Shown here: positions 42,127 to 50,400 of the stretch, one piece after another | Position numbering within the stretch: position 1 is the first letter of the stretch | Layout of the letters: every line of letters starts with the position of its first letter | Assembly: GCA_036267635.1 (NCBI GenBank) | Contig: DATAVR010000012.1 | Location: 1 to 64,000 of the forward strand | Source of the DNA: JADGRB01 sp036267635 | GTDB lineage: Bacteria > Myxococcota_A > Polyangia > Fen-1088 | Direction of reading: 5' to 3' | DNA length: 64,000 nt | Notes under the pieces: generated by a model | Told to the model about the DNA's origin: nothing | What the model saw: the letters and a program-made list of their open reading frames with translations, nothing else | Databases searched by the model: none | Program-made: the position numbers and the translations under genes

Positions 42127-43838
42127 GCGCCGTCGACTGGGCGGTCCTGTTCGGGACGCTGGCGGCGATCGTCGGCTACGGGATCTGGAAGACGCGTGGC
42201 CCGTCGAACATGACGGACTACGTCCACGGCGGTTACCGCGACCGCTGGTTGACGATCGGTCTCGGCGTGATGGCGACGCAGGCCTCCGCCATCACCTTCC
42301 TCTCGATGCCGGGGCAGGCCTACGAAGACGGCATGCGCTTCCTGCAGTTCTACTTCGGCCTGCCGGTAGCGATGGTGATCCTCTCCGTCGCCTTCATCCC
42401 GCGGTTCTACCGGATGCGGGTGCTGACGGCGTACGAGTACCTCGAGGGGCGCTTCGACCTCAAGACGCGTCAGTTGGCGGCGCTCCTGTTCCTGCTTCAG
42501 CGCGGCCTCTCGGCCGGGATCACCATCTACGCGCCGGCGATCGTCCTCTCCAAGGTGCTCGGCTGGCCGTTGAACCTGACCTGCCTGGTGATCGGCGGCC
42601 TCGTCATCCTCTACACCGTCGCGGGCGGCACCCGCGCGGTGAGCCAGACGCAGAAGCACCAGATGGTGGTGATGCTCGGCGGGATGGTGGTGGCGTTCGT
42701 GGTCATCGTCCACCGGCTGCCGGCCGAGCTTTCGCTCCGCCACGCGGTCGCGGTCGCCGGGACGCTGGGCAAGATGAACGTGGTCGATTTCTCGCCCCAG
42801 CTCGGGAACCGCTACACCTTCTGGTCGGGCCTGACCGGCGGCGGCTTCCTGGCCATGGCCTACTTCGGCACCGATCAGTCGCAGGTGCAGCGATATCTGT
42901 CGGCGCGCTCGGTCACGGAGAGCCGGATGGGCCTCTTGTTCAACGGCCTGCTCAAGGTCCCGATGCAGTTTCTGATCCTCTTCGTCGGCGTGATGGTCTT
43001 CGTCTTCTATCAATTCAATGCGCCGCCGCTGTTCTTCAACGAGTCGGAGCTGGCGCGCGTCGCCCGGACGCCCCACGCGGCGGAGATGCGCGCGCTCGAG
43101 GCCGAGCATCAGGTGACGTTCGCCAAGAAGCGCGTCGAGGTGTCGCGGCTGGCGGCGGCGCTCGACGCGGGCGACGCGGTTGCGGTCGCCGACGCCCGCG
43201 CCCGCGTGCGCGCGGCGGCGGTGGGCGACGAGGCGGTCCGGGAGAAGGCGCGGACGCTCATCGCCGCGGCGCTGCCGCAGCCGGAGACCCACGACGCCGA
43301 CTACGTCTTCCTGTCGTTCGTGATGGCGAACCTGCCACGGGGCCTCATCGGACTTCTGCTGGCGGTGATCCTCTGCGCCGCCATGTCGTCGACGGCCAGC
43401 GAGCTGACCGCGCTCGGCGGCTGCACGGTGGTCGACTTCTACCGGCGCAGCTTTCGCCCCCACGCCACCGATGCGCACTACCTACGGGTCGCCAAGATCG
43501 CCACCGGCGTCTGGGGCCTGCTGGCGGTGGCGTTCGCCGGCTTCGCCTCGCTGGTCGACAACCTGATCCAGGCGGTCAACATCCTCGGCTCGCTGTTCTA
43601 CGGGACGATCCTGGGGATCTTCCTGGCCGCGTTCTTCTTCCGCCGGCTGCGGGCGACGCCGGTCTTTGTGGCGGCGATCGGCTCGGAGGCGCTGGTCATC
43701 GCGCTTTGGCTCTGGACCGGGATCGGCTTCCTCTGGTTCAACGTGATCGGCTGCGTCGCCGTGCTGCTCTTGTCATCCGTCCTGAGCGGGTCAGACTTCG
43801 GCCGCCACTCCACCCCGACCACGGAGACAACCCCATGA
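42123..43838 (+). CDS. Sodium:solute symporter family transporter
   Basis: This 571-residue SSS family carrier has about 13 hydrophobic segments. Typical regions include MATQASAITFLSMPGQAYEDG, AYEYLEGRFDLKTRQLAALL, GGTRAVSQTQKHQMVVMLGG, AYFGTDQSQVQRYLSA and MSSTASELTALGG. A charged loop of about 60 residues (near 325-390, Ala/Arg/Glu-rich) interrupts the membrane core. The substrate is not evident; sugars, sialic acid-like compounds or nucleosides are all possible in this family. The start is TTG, overlapping the small membrane protein stop. The 3' end overlaps the DinB gene start (ATGA). Confidence 0.9.
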   Translation: MSAVDWAVLFGTLAAIVGYGIWKTRGPSNMTDYVHGGYRDRWLTIGLGVMATQASAITFLSMPGQAYEDGMRFLQFYFGLPVAMVILSVAFIPRFYRMRVLTAYEYLEGRFDLKTRQLAALLFLLQRGLSAGITIYAPAIVLSKVLGWPLNLTCLVIGGLVILYTVAGGTRAVSQTQKHQMVVMLGGMVVAFVVIVHRLPAELSLRHAVAVAGTLGKMNVVDFSPQLGNRYTFWSGLTGGGFLAMAYFGTDQSQVQRYLSARSVTESRMGLLFNGLLKVPMQFLILFVGVMVFVFYQFNAPPLFFNESELARVARTPHAAEMRALEAEHQVTFAKKRVEVSRLAAALDAGDAVAVADARARVRAAAVGDEAVREKARTLIAAALPQPETHDADYVFLSFVMANLPRGLIGLLLAVILCAAMSSTASELTALGGCTVVDFYRRSFRPHATDAHYLRVAKIATGVWGLLAVAFAGFASLVDNLIQAVNILGSLFYGTILGIFLAAFFFRRLRATPVFVAAIGSEALVIALWLWTGIGFLWFNVIGCVAVLLLSSVLSGSDFGRHSTPTTETTP

Positions 43839-44425
43839 AGACGCGCTCCCCCCTCCTCATTGCCGCGATGGTCATGCTCGGCCTGGCGGGCTTCGTCGCG
43901 CCCGCGCAGGCCAAAAAGGCCGCCGCGCCGGCCGCCGCCAGCAACGGGTTCCAGACCGACTTCCTCGCGCTGCTCGACGACGTGCAGAAGAAGATCCTCT
44001 CGCTGGAGGACGCCGTCCCGCAGGACAAGTTCAAGTGGCGGCCGGCCCCCGGCGTCCGCTCGATCTCCGAAGCCTTCCTGCACATCGCCTACGGAAACTA
44101 CGGCTTCATCAAAGGCGCTACCGGCAAGGCGCCGCCGGCGGAGGTCGGCTGGGAGACGGACCGCGCCAAGTGGGACGCCAAGACCACGGACAAGGCAGAG
44201 ATCAAGAAGACGCTCGAAGCGTCGTTCGAACAGGTACGCGCGGTCATGAAGGACGTCAAGGACGCGGACCTCGACAAGAAGGTCACCGTGTTCGGCCACG
44301 ACATGACGGAGCGCGCGGTCTGGATGGCGCTCATCGGCCACCTGAACGAGCACATGGGGCAGGAGGTCGCTTACGCCCGCGCCAACGGCGTCGTCCCGCC
44401 CTGGAGCATGCCCCAAGGTGGGTGA
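43835..44425 (+). CDS. Exported DinB-like protein
   Basis: The 196-residue protein has a signal peptide (LLIAAMVMLGLAGFVAPAQA, cut before KK) and a DinB-type four-helix bundle. Metal-ligand candidates are His in FLHIAYGN and the pair in HLNEHMGQE. DinB-family proteins include thiol-dependent enzymes that use bacillithiol or mycothiol, but most are uncharacterised. Export is unusual for such an enzyme. The ATG overlaps the symporter stop and follows GGAG. The bacillithiol genes nearby make a thiol link tempting, yet the signal peptide argues against it. Confidence 0.85.
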   Translation: MKTRSPLLIAAMVMLGLAGFVAPAQAKKAAAPAAASNGFQTDFLALLDDVQKKILSLEDAVPQDKFKWRPAPGVRSISEAFLHIAYGNYGFIKGATGKAPPAEVGWETDRAKWDAKTTDKAEIKKTLEASFEQVRAVMKDVKDADLDKKVTVFGHDMTERAVWMALIGHLNEHMGQEVAYARANGVVPPWSMPQGG

Positions 44426-44452
44426 CCGGGTGACTGGGTGACCGCTGCCGCC

Positions 44453-44470
44453 GACGGCGTCCAAGCCGTC
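44453..44470. terminator. Stem-loop between convergent DinB and SDR genes
   Basis: A 6-bp stem GACGGC/GCCGTC with a 6-base loop lies between the two convergent stop codons and could serve both strands. Just before it, GGGTGAC occurs three times in 25 bases. No T-run is present. Confidence 0.4.
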
Positions 44471-44472
44471 CG

Positions 44473-45303
44473 CTACCGCGCCGTCCAGCCGCCGTCGATG
44501 AGCAGCGTGGTGCCGGTGATCATCGCGGCCGCCGGCGAGCAGAGAAAGACGACGGCGGCCGCCACGTCCGGTGGCTCGCCGACGCGGCCGAGCGGGATGC
44601 GCGCCAGCAGATCGCGCCGGAAGTTTTCGTCGTCCAGCCATTTGACCGTGCCGGGGGTGCGGACGAAGGTCGGAGCGACGGCGTTGACGTTGATGCCGTG
44701 CGCGGCCCACTCGACCGCCAGGCACTTGGTCAGGTGGGCGATGGCCGCCTTGGTCATGCAGTAGATCGACTCGGTCGGCAGCGCGACGAAGCCGGCCTGC
44801 GAGCTGAGGTTGACGATCCGGCCGCCGCGGCCGGCCGCGATCATGGCCCGTCCCACCGCCTGGCTGACGAAGAAGGTCCCTTTGAGGTTCACCGCCAGCG
44901 TGGCGTCGAAGTCGGCCTCGGTCACCGTCAGGGCGGGGTTGGGGGGCCCGATGCCAGCGTTGTTGACCAGGATGTCGAGGGGGCCGAGCTGGCGGATTGC
45001 CTCGGCCACCGCCGGCGCGATCTCGGCGGGCCGCGCGACGTCCATCTGCAAGGGGAGGGCGCGCCGGCCAAGCGCACGGACGGCCTCGGCGACGTCACCC
45101 CCGGCCCGGACGTCGCGAAATCCGAGCGCGACGTCGGCGCCGGCGCGGGCCAGCGCGATCGCGGCGGCGCGGCCGATCCCGCGCGCGGCCCCGGTCACGA
45201 GCGCGATCTGGCCGGCGACGTCGAAGGCGGGGGTGGCGTCGCGTGTGTCATCGCGAGTGGCGTCGCGTGTGTCATCGGGAGCCAGCGGCGGGATTTCGTT
45301 CAT
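44473..45303 (-). CDS. Short-chain dehydrogenase/reductase
   Basis: This 276-residue SDR has the cofactor motif TGAARGIG, the structural NNAG, the active-site Ser in LSSQAG and the catalytic pair in YCMTK. The C-terminal segment GEPPDVAAAVVFLCSPAAAMITG and LLIDGG are typical of the classical FabG-like group. An Arg (GFRDVRAG) after the second strand suggests NADPH preference. The N-terminus carries an odd 16-residue repeat of DTRDAT type encoded by a 21-base direct repeat (45233-45253 and 45257-45277). It is divergent from the bufferin cluster. The substrate is unknown. Confidence 0.92.
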   Translation of the reverse strand: MNEIPPLAPDDTRDATRDDTRDATPAFDVAGQIALVTGAARGIGRAAAIALARAGADVALGFRDVRAGGDVAEAVRALGRRALPLQMDVARPAEIAPAVAEAIRQLGPLDILVNNAGIGPPNPALTVTEADFDATLAVNLKGTFFVSQAVGRAMIAAGRGGRIVNLSSQAGFVALPTESIYCMTKAAIAHLTKCLAVEWAAHGINVNAVAPTFVRTPGTVKWLDDENFRRDLLARIPLGRVGEPPDVAAAVVFLCSPAAAMITGTTLLIDGGWTAR

Positions 45304-45361
45304 CCCGTGACGTTATCGCGTAACCGGGCCTGGGGGCGCGCGTAGCACCTTCCGAACACGA

Positions 45362-45374
45362 ACCGGGCCCCGGT
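45362..45374. promoter_or_regulatory. Inverted repeat upstream of the bufferin precursor gene
   Basis: ACCGGG and CCCGGT are separated by one base, 30 bases before the precursor start. Size and place fit a small regulator site, for example for a metal-responsive factor, but this is a guess from symmetry alone. Confidence 0.3.
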
Positions 45375-45403
45375 GGCCCTCGAACCAAAACCAGGAGAGA
45401 GAC

Positions 45404-45646
45404 ATGAGCATCAAGGGAGCAATGATCGCCGCTTCGGTGGCCGGGCTGTTCACGATGGGCATCGCGGGCGTCGCCTCGGCGAAGAAGGGGGAGGTGATGT
45501 GCAGCGGCGTCAACGCCTGCAAGGGGCAGAGCGCCTGCAAGGGGGGCGACAACTCTTGCAAGGGGAAGAACGGCTGCAAGGGGCAGGGGAACATGAAGAT
45601 GAGCAAGGACGACTGCACCGCCAAGGGCGGAAAGGCCGTCAAGTAA
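45404..45646 (+). CDS. bufA2: Bufferin-type RiPP metallophore precursor (BufA2-like)
   Basis: This 80-residue precursor has a signal peptide ending GVASA (residue 26) and a strong ribosome site AGGAGAGA. The mature part is Lys/Gly-rich with six Cys at 33, 39, 45, 52, 58 and 71. Four of them lie in CKG motifs (39, 45, 52, 58), spaced 6-7 residues apart, followed by a final CTAKGG. This pattern (C-x-G-x-N-x-CKG ... CKG-x-x-x-CKG) is that of the BufA2 group of periplasmic bufferins, in which an MNIO enzyme converts core cysteines before export. The MNIO and DUF2063 genes follow. The likely role is binding copper or another soft metal. Confidence 0.85.
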   Translation: MSIKGAMIAASVAGLFTMGIAGVASAKKGEVMCSGVNACKGQSACKGGDNSCKGKNGCKGQGNMKMSKDDCTAKGGKAVK

Positions 45647-45657
45647 CGCGGACCTGG

Positions 45658-45681
45658 CCGGCGGCGCCTGGGCGCTGCCGG
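45658..45681 (+). terminator. Stem-loop between precursor and modification enzyme genes
   Basis: Stem CCGGC-G-GCGC pairs with GCGC-T-GCCGG (ten positions, one G-T) around a 4-base loop, starting 12 bases after the precursor stop and ending 18 bases before the MNIO start. With no T-run it is more likely a partial terminator or mRNA stabiliser, favouring precursor over enzyme. Confidence 0.5.
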
Positions 45682-45699
45682 TCGTCGATTTGCGCCGAG

Positions 45700-46563
45700 A
45701 TGCCGATGACGAAGTCGCTGTTTCCAAATTTGGGTCGCGGGCTCGGGTTGCGGCGCGAGCACTACCGGCAGGTGGTGGAGGATCGCCCCGCGGTCGGCTG
45801 GTTCGAGGTGATCTCGGAGAACTTCATGGTGGCCGGCGGCAACCCGCGGCGCGTGCTCGACGCTGTTCGCCGCGACTACCCGGTCGTCTTGCACGGCGTG
45901 TCGCTGTCGATCGGCTCGACCGATCCGCTCGATGAGCGCTATCTCGCCGAGCTGGACGCGCTGGCGCGGGCGACGGAGCCGGCCTGGATCTCGGACCATC
46001 TCTGCTGGGGGACGGCGCACGGGATCAACGCGCACGATCTGCTGCCGCTGCCGTACACCGAGGAGGCGCTGGCGCACGCCGTGCGCCGGGTGGAGAGGGT
46101 CCAGGAGCGGCTCGGACGGCGGATCTTGCTGGAGAACCCCTCGAGCTATCTGGTCCTCGACGGCGACATGGCGGAGCACGAGTTCCTCGCCGAGCTGGCC
46201 CGCCGCGCCGACTGCGGCATTCTGCTCGACGTCAACAACGTCTTCGTGAGCGCCCGCAACCACGGGTGGGATGCGCACGCCTACCTGGCGGCGCTGCCGG
46301 CCGAGCGCATCGGTCAGATTCATCTGGCGGGTCACTCGGCCGACGGGGCGTTGCTGATCGACACGCACGACGGCACCGTCTGCGACGAGGTCTGGCAGCT
46401 CTACGCCGAGGCCATCGAGAGGTTCGGCCCGCGATCGACGATGATCGAGTGGGACGCCGACGTTCCGGCGTTCGAGGTGCTGGAACGGGAGCTCGTCCGG
46501 GCGGCCCAGTTCGAGGCGGCGGCGCTCGGCAAGAAGCGCGAGGAGACGCGCGATGCGGCCTGA
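45700..46563 (+). CDS. bufB: MNIO (DUF692) family multinuclear iron RiPP-modifying oxidase
   Basis: The 287-residue protein is a DUF692 TIM barrel. Metal-ligand and catalytic candidates lie in the conserved segments: His65 (VLHGVSLSIGS), His100 (SDHLCW), Glu145 (LLENPSSY), Asp177 and Asn180 (LLDVNN), His208 and His212 (IHLAGH), Asp221 and His223 (IDTHD) and Glu250 (TMIEWD). MNIO enzymes modify cysteine residues of peptide substrates, as in methanobactin, 3-thiaglutamate and bufferin pathways. A start at 45706 is also possible. The 3' end overlaps the DUF2063 gene by 11 bases. It is expected to act in the cytoplasm on the preceding precursor. Confidence 0.93.
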   Translation: MPMTKSLFPNLGRGLGLRREHYRQVVEDRPAVGWFEVISENFMVAGGNPRRVLDAVRRDYPVVLHGVSLSIGSTDPLDERYLAELDALARATEPAWISDHLCWGTAHGINAHDLLPLPYTEEALAHAVRRVERVQERLGRRILLENPSSYLVLDGDMAEHEFLAELARRADCGILLDVNNVFVSARNHGWDAHAYLAALPAERIGQIHLAGHSADGALLIDTHDGTVCDEVWQLYAEAIERFGPRSTMIEWDADVPAFEVLERELVRAAQFEAAALGKKREETRDAA

Positions 46564-47383
46564 GCGTCCGCTCTGTTCGCCGCGCCCACCGCTGGCGTCG
46601 GTGCAAGCGGCACTGCTGTCGTGGATCACCGGACAGGGGCTGGGGGCGCCGGCGGTCGACCCGCCCTCGCTGATTCACTCCGACGCGCGGGCCGGCGCCG
46701 ATGAGCGGTTGGCTGTCTACGCGCACATGTACCGGGCGCGGCTGGTCGAGGCGTTGGAGTCGCAATTCCCGCGGCTCGCCAGGCTGGTCGGCGCCGAGGC
46801 CTTCGCCGACCTCACGGCCGACTACGTGGCCGACGCGCCCTCGCGGCATCCGTCGCTGCGCGAGCTCGGGCGCGCGTTGCCGCTCTGGCTGGCGGAGCGG
46901 CGCGCCGAGCGGCCGGCGCTGGCGTCGCTGGCGGCGCTCGAGTGGGCGCGCGTCGACCTCTACGATCAGGCCGACGAGGCGGCGATGACCTTGGAGACGC
47001 CCCGCGCCTGGCCGCCGGAACGGCTCGGCGAGCTTCCGCTCAGGTTGATCGCCGCGCATCGATTCGTGGAGGTCGCTGGCGGGACCGAGGCGCTCTGGGA
47101 CGCGCTCTCGTCCGACGCGACCGAGGTGCCCTCCGCTCTGGTCGCTTCGAGCGCTCTCCGCCCGAGCGCGCCGCTGCTGGTCTGGCGCCAGGAGATCGCC
47201 GTCTACCACCGCGCGCTCGCGCCGGATGAATGCGCCGCGCTCGCTGCGCTGGCGGACGGCAGCTGCTTCGGCGTCATCTGTGAGCGCCTGGCGGCCGTTC
47301 ACGGCGACGAGCTCGCCGCGGGGCGGGCGTTCGGCTGGCTCTCGACCTGGCTCACCGACGGCCTCCTCGTCCAACCCGCCTGA
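46553..47383 (+). CDS. bufC: DUF2063 (HvfC/BufC N-terminal domain) partner of the MNIO enzyme
   Basis: The 276-residue protein opens with a DUF2063 domain (AALLSWITGQG, then ERLAVYAHMYRARLVEALES, FPRLARLVGAEAFADLTADY and PSRHPSLRELGRALPLWL). The rest is a less conserved helical/beta region (LPLRLIAAHRFVEVAG, LLVWRQEIAVYHRAL, GWLSTWLTDGLL). DUF2063 proteins pair with DUF692 enzymes and are thought to bind the precursor peptide, despite the old DNA-binding label. The 11-base overlap with bufB supports a stable enzyme-partner complex. A terminator-like hairpin follows. Confidence 0.9.
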   Translation: MRPERPLCSPRPPLASVQAALLSWITGQGLGAPAVDPPSLIHSDARAGADERLAVYAHMYRARLVEALESQFPRLARLVGAEAFADLTADYVADAPSRHPSLRELGRALPLWLAERRAERPALASLAALEWARVDLYDQADEAAMTLETPRAWPPERLGELPLRLIAAHRFVEVAGGTEALWDALSSDATEVPSALVASSALRPSAPLLVWRQEIAVYHRALAPDECAALAALADGSCFGVICERLAAVHGDELAAGRAFGWLSTWLTDGLLVQPA

Positions 47384-47397
47384 GGGTCGCCGCCTGC

Positions 47398-47417
47398 GCC
47401 GGTGGCCCGCCACCGGC
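47398..47417 (+). terminator. Stem-loop after the bufferin cluster
   Basis: A perfect 8-bp stem GCCGGTGG/CCACCGGC with a 4-base loop, 14 bases after the bufC stop. It marks the likely 3' end of the cluster. There is no T-run. Confidence 0.5.
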
Positions 47418-47492
47418 CAAATGCCGTACAATCCGACCATCACGGCCTCTGTCGGCGACATTGGTTTGGGGGGGCGGAGCCGTCGTCGGATC

Positions 47493-50400
47493 ATGGCGCG
47501 ACAGCTGGCTGCGTTGTTGACTCTTTGCCTGGCGCTGCGGACGTCGGGCGCGCGCGCTGAGGACCCTTTCAGCAGCAGCCCGCCAAAAGCGCGGCCGCCC
47601 TGGGAGACGCGGTTCATGTCCGCGCCCCCGACGGAGGTGCTGGCCGCCGCGGCCGCCGTGAAGACACCGGCCGACACGCCGGTGGTGATCCTGTTCGAAG
47701 AGATGGTGCACAGCTACGAGGACGCGCACCGCAGCCACCACCGCTACCGCCAGGTCTACAAGATCCTCAGCCAGCACGGGATCGAGGGGTGGGATCGGCT
47801 CAGCAGCGGTTGGGCCCCCTGGTACGAGGACAAGCCGGCGCTGCGCGCGCGGGTGGTGGTGCCGGGGGGACGGACGTTCGGTCTCGATCCAAAGACGATC
47901 GAGACGAGCGGCCTGTCGGGCGGCGACGAGGCGGTGTTCAGCGATCGGCAGATGGTGCGGGCGCCGATCCCCGGCGTGGCGGTGGGCGCTGTCGTCGAGG
48001 TGGAGATCGAATGGACCGAGCGCGTGCCCCTGTTCGAGGCGGGGACGACGCACCGGTTCTTCTTCGGCGGGTCGGCGCCGGTCGAAAAGGCGCGGCTCCA
48101 GATCGAGTACCCGACCGAGCTGCACGTCGAGCACGTCATTCGGAAGGTCACGCCGCTCACCCAGTCCCTGACCATGACCGGCAACCGGACCACCGAGTCC
48201 TACGAGAGCGGCCCGTACGCGGCGCTCCCCGAGGAGGTCCCCGGGCAACCGGCCGAGACGACGCTCCCCGCGTACGTCGCCTACACCACCGGCAGATCTT
48301 GGGCGACAGTGGCGGCGGCCTACGCCGACGTCGTCGACCGTCAGATCGGCAAGCCGGATCTGGCGAGCTACGTGCGCGACGCCAAGAAGGGGCTCGATCT
48401 CAAGCGCGATCGCGAGGCGATCATCGGGCGCCTGGTGGCGCGGCTCGGCGCCGACGTGAAGTACACCGGCATCGAGTTCGGCGAGGCGTCGATCGTTCCG
48501 CGCACGCCGGCGGAGGTGTTCGAGCGGCGTTACGGCGACTGCAAGGACAAGGCGCTCCTGCTGACGGCGCTGTTGCGCTCCGCCGGCATCGCCGCCGAGG
48601 TGGCGTTGCTCGACTCGGGCTTCGGCCCCGACGTCGACCCCGACCTCCCCGGGTTCGGCAGCTTCGACCACGCGATCGTCTATCTGCCGGGGCCGAAGCC
48701 GCTCTGGATCGACGCCACCGATCAGTTTTCAGCGATCGGCGAGCTGCCGCTCGGAGATCAGGGGCGGCTGGCGCTGGTGGCGGCCCGCGGGACCAAGGCG
48801 CTGCTCCGCACGCCCGAGGCTCCGTCGACGGTCAACCTGACCCGCGAGGATCGCACCATCAGCGTCGCCGAGGACGGCAAGGTGCGCGTGGTCGAGATCT
48901 CGGCTCTGACCGGCTCGGCGGGCCACGCCATCCGCGCCGACTACAGCCGCGCCGAGAAGAAGCAGATCGAGGAGCGTCTCGCCGGCTACCTGCGGTCGAC
49001 CTACCACGCCAAGACGCTCGGGCGCTGGGAGACCTCGGACTTCTACGACGTGAGCCGGCCGCTGCGGATCGACCTCGAGACCTCGGACGCCGGCATCGGA
49101 TCGATCAGCGACGACGAGGTGACCGTGATGTTGCCGCTCGCCGAGCTGTTCGAGCGGCTGCCCGACTTCCTGCGCAACCCCGACGGCGGCGAGCACAAGC
49201 GCGCCGGCGGGGCGGCGACGCGCACGCTCGACTACGTCTACGGCGACCCGCACGTGCACGAGCTGCGCTACAAGGTGGCGGCGCCGCACGGCTTCGCCCC
49301 CGACCCGCCCCCCGGCGAAGAGACGGTGACGCTGGGCCCGGCGCGCTACACGGCCGCCTATCGGATCGAGCGCGACGGCACCCTGAGCGCGACGTTTCGC
49401 TTCGATTCGGGCAAGCCGCGCTTCTCGCCCGCCGAGCTGGCGGCGTTCCTGGCGGCGATGAAGACGCTGGGCGATCGCCATCTCCCCTCGGTGACCTTTC
49501 ATCAGACCGGCGAGGCCGAGCTGACGGCCGGGCGGGTCCGCGAGGCGCTGGCGGAGTTCCGGCGCCTCGACGCGCAGCACCCCCACGAAGCGCTGCACGC
49601 CTGTCAGATCGCACGCGCCTATCTCGACGCGGGGCTGGGCGCGGCCGCGCGCGAGCAGGCGCGGCGTGCGGTGGCGCTCGACCCCAAGTCGTCGCGCGCC
49701 GAGCGGACGCTGGGCTGGGTGCTGGAGCACGACCTCGTCGGTCGGCGGCTCAAGCCGGGGGCCGATCCGAAGGGGGCCGAGGCGGCCTACCGCAAGGCGA
49801 TGGCGCTCGACACCGACGACCAGGTGGCGCGCGCCTCGCTGGTGATCCTGCTCGAGCACGACGCCGAAGGGGAGCAGACCTTTCGGCCGGCGCCCGATCG
49901 CCTGAGCGAGGTGCTGCAACTTCACCGCGAGCTGCGCAAGGCCGAGCGCACCGGCCTCCTCGTCAATCAGCTGCTCGATCTGCTTTACGCCGAGCGGTTC
50001 AAGGAGATCCTGGCCGACAAGGAGGCGATCGCCGGCAATGCCACCGCGCAAGGGATCTACGTCGCGGCGGTCGGAGCGACGGCGGGACCGGCGGAGGCGG
50101 CCAAGAGCGCGCGGGCGCTCATCTCCGATCCCGATCAGGCGCACGAGGCGATGCGGCTCGCGGGGGCGGAGCTGATGGCGCTGCGTCGCTACAAGCCGGC
50201 GTCGGCGCTGCTCGAAGAGGCGGCGCAGCGGCATGCCAGCGCCGAGCCGATGCGGCAGCTCGCCGATCGCTTGCGCACGACGCGGCGGCGCGAGGAGGTG
50301 AAGCTCGACGATCGGACGCCCTCGGGCGCGGCGCGGCTCTTCTTCTCCACCTTTTTCAGCCTGGCGGCGAGCCCCGATGCAGCGGCCTTCGCGCGCCTGA

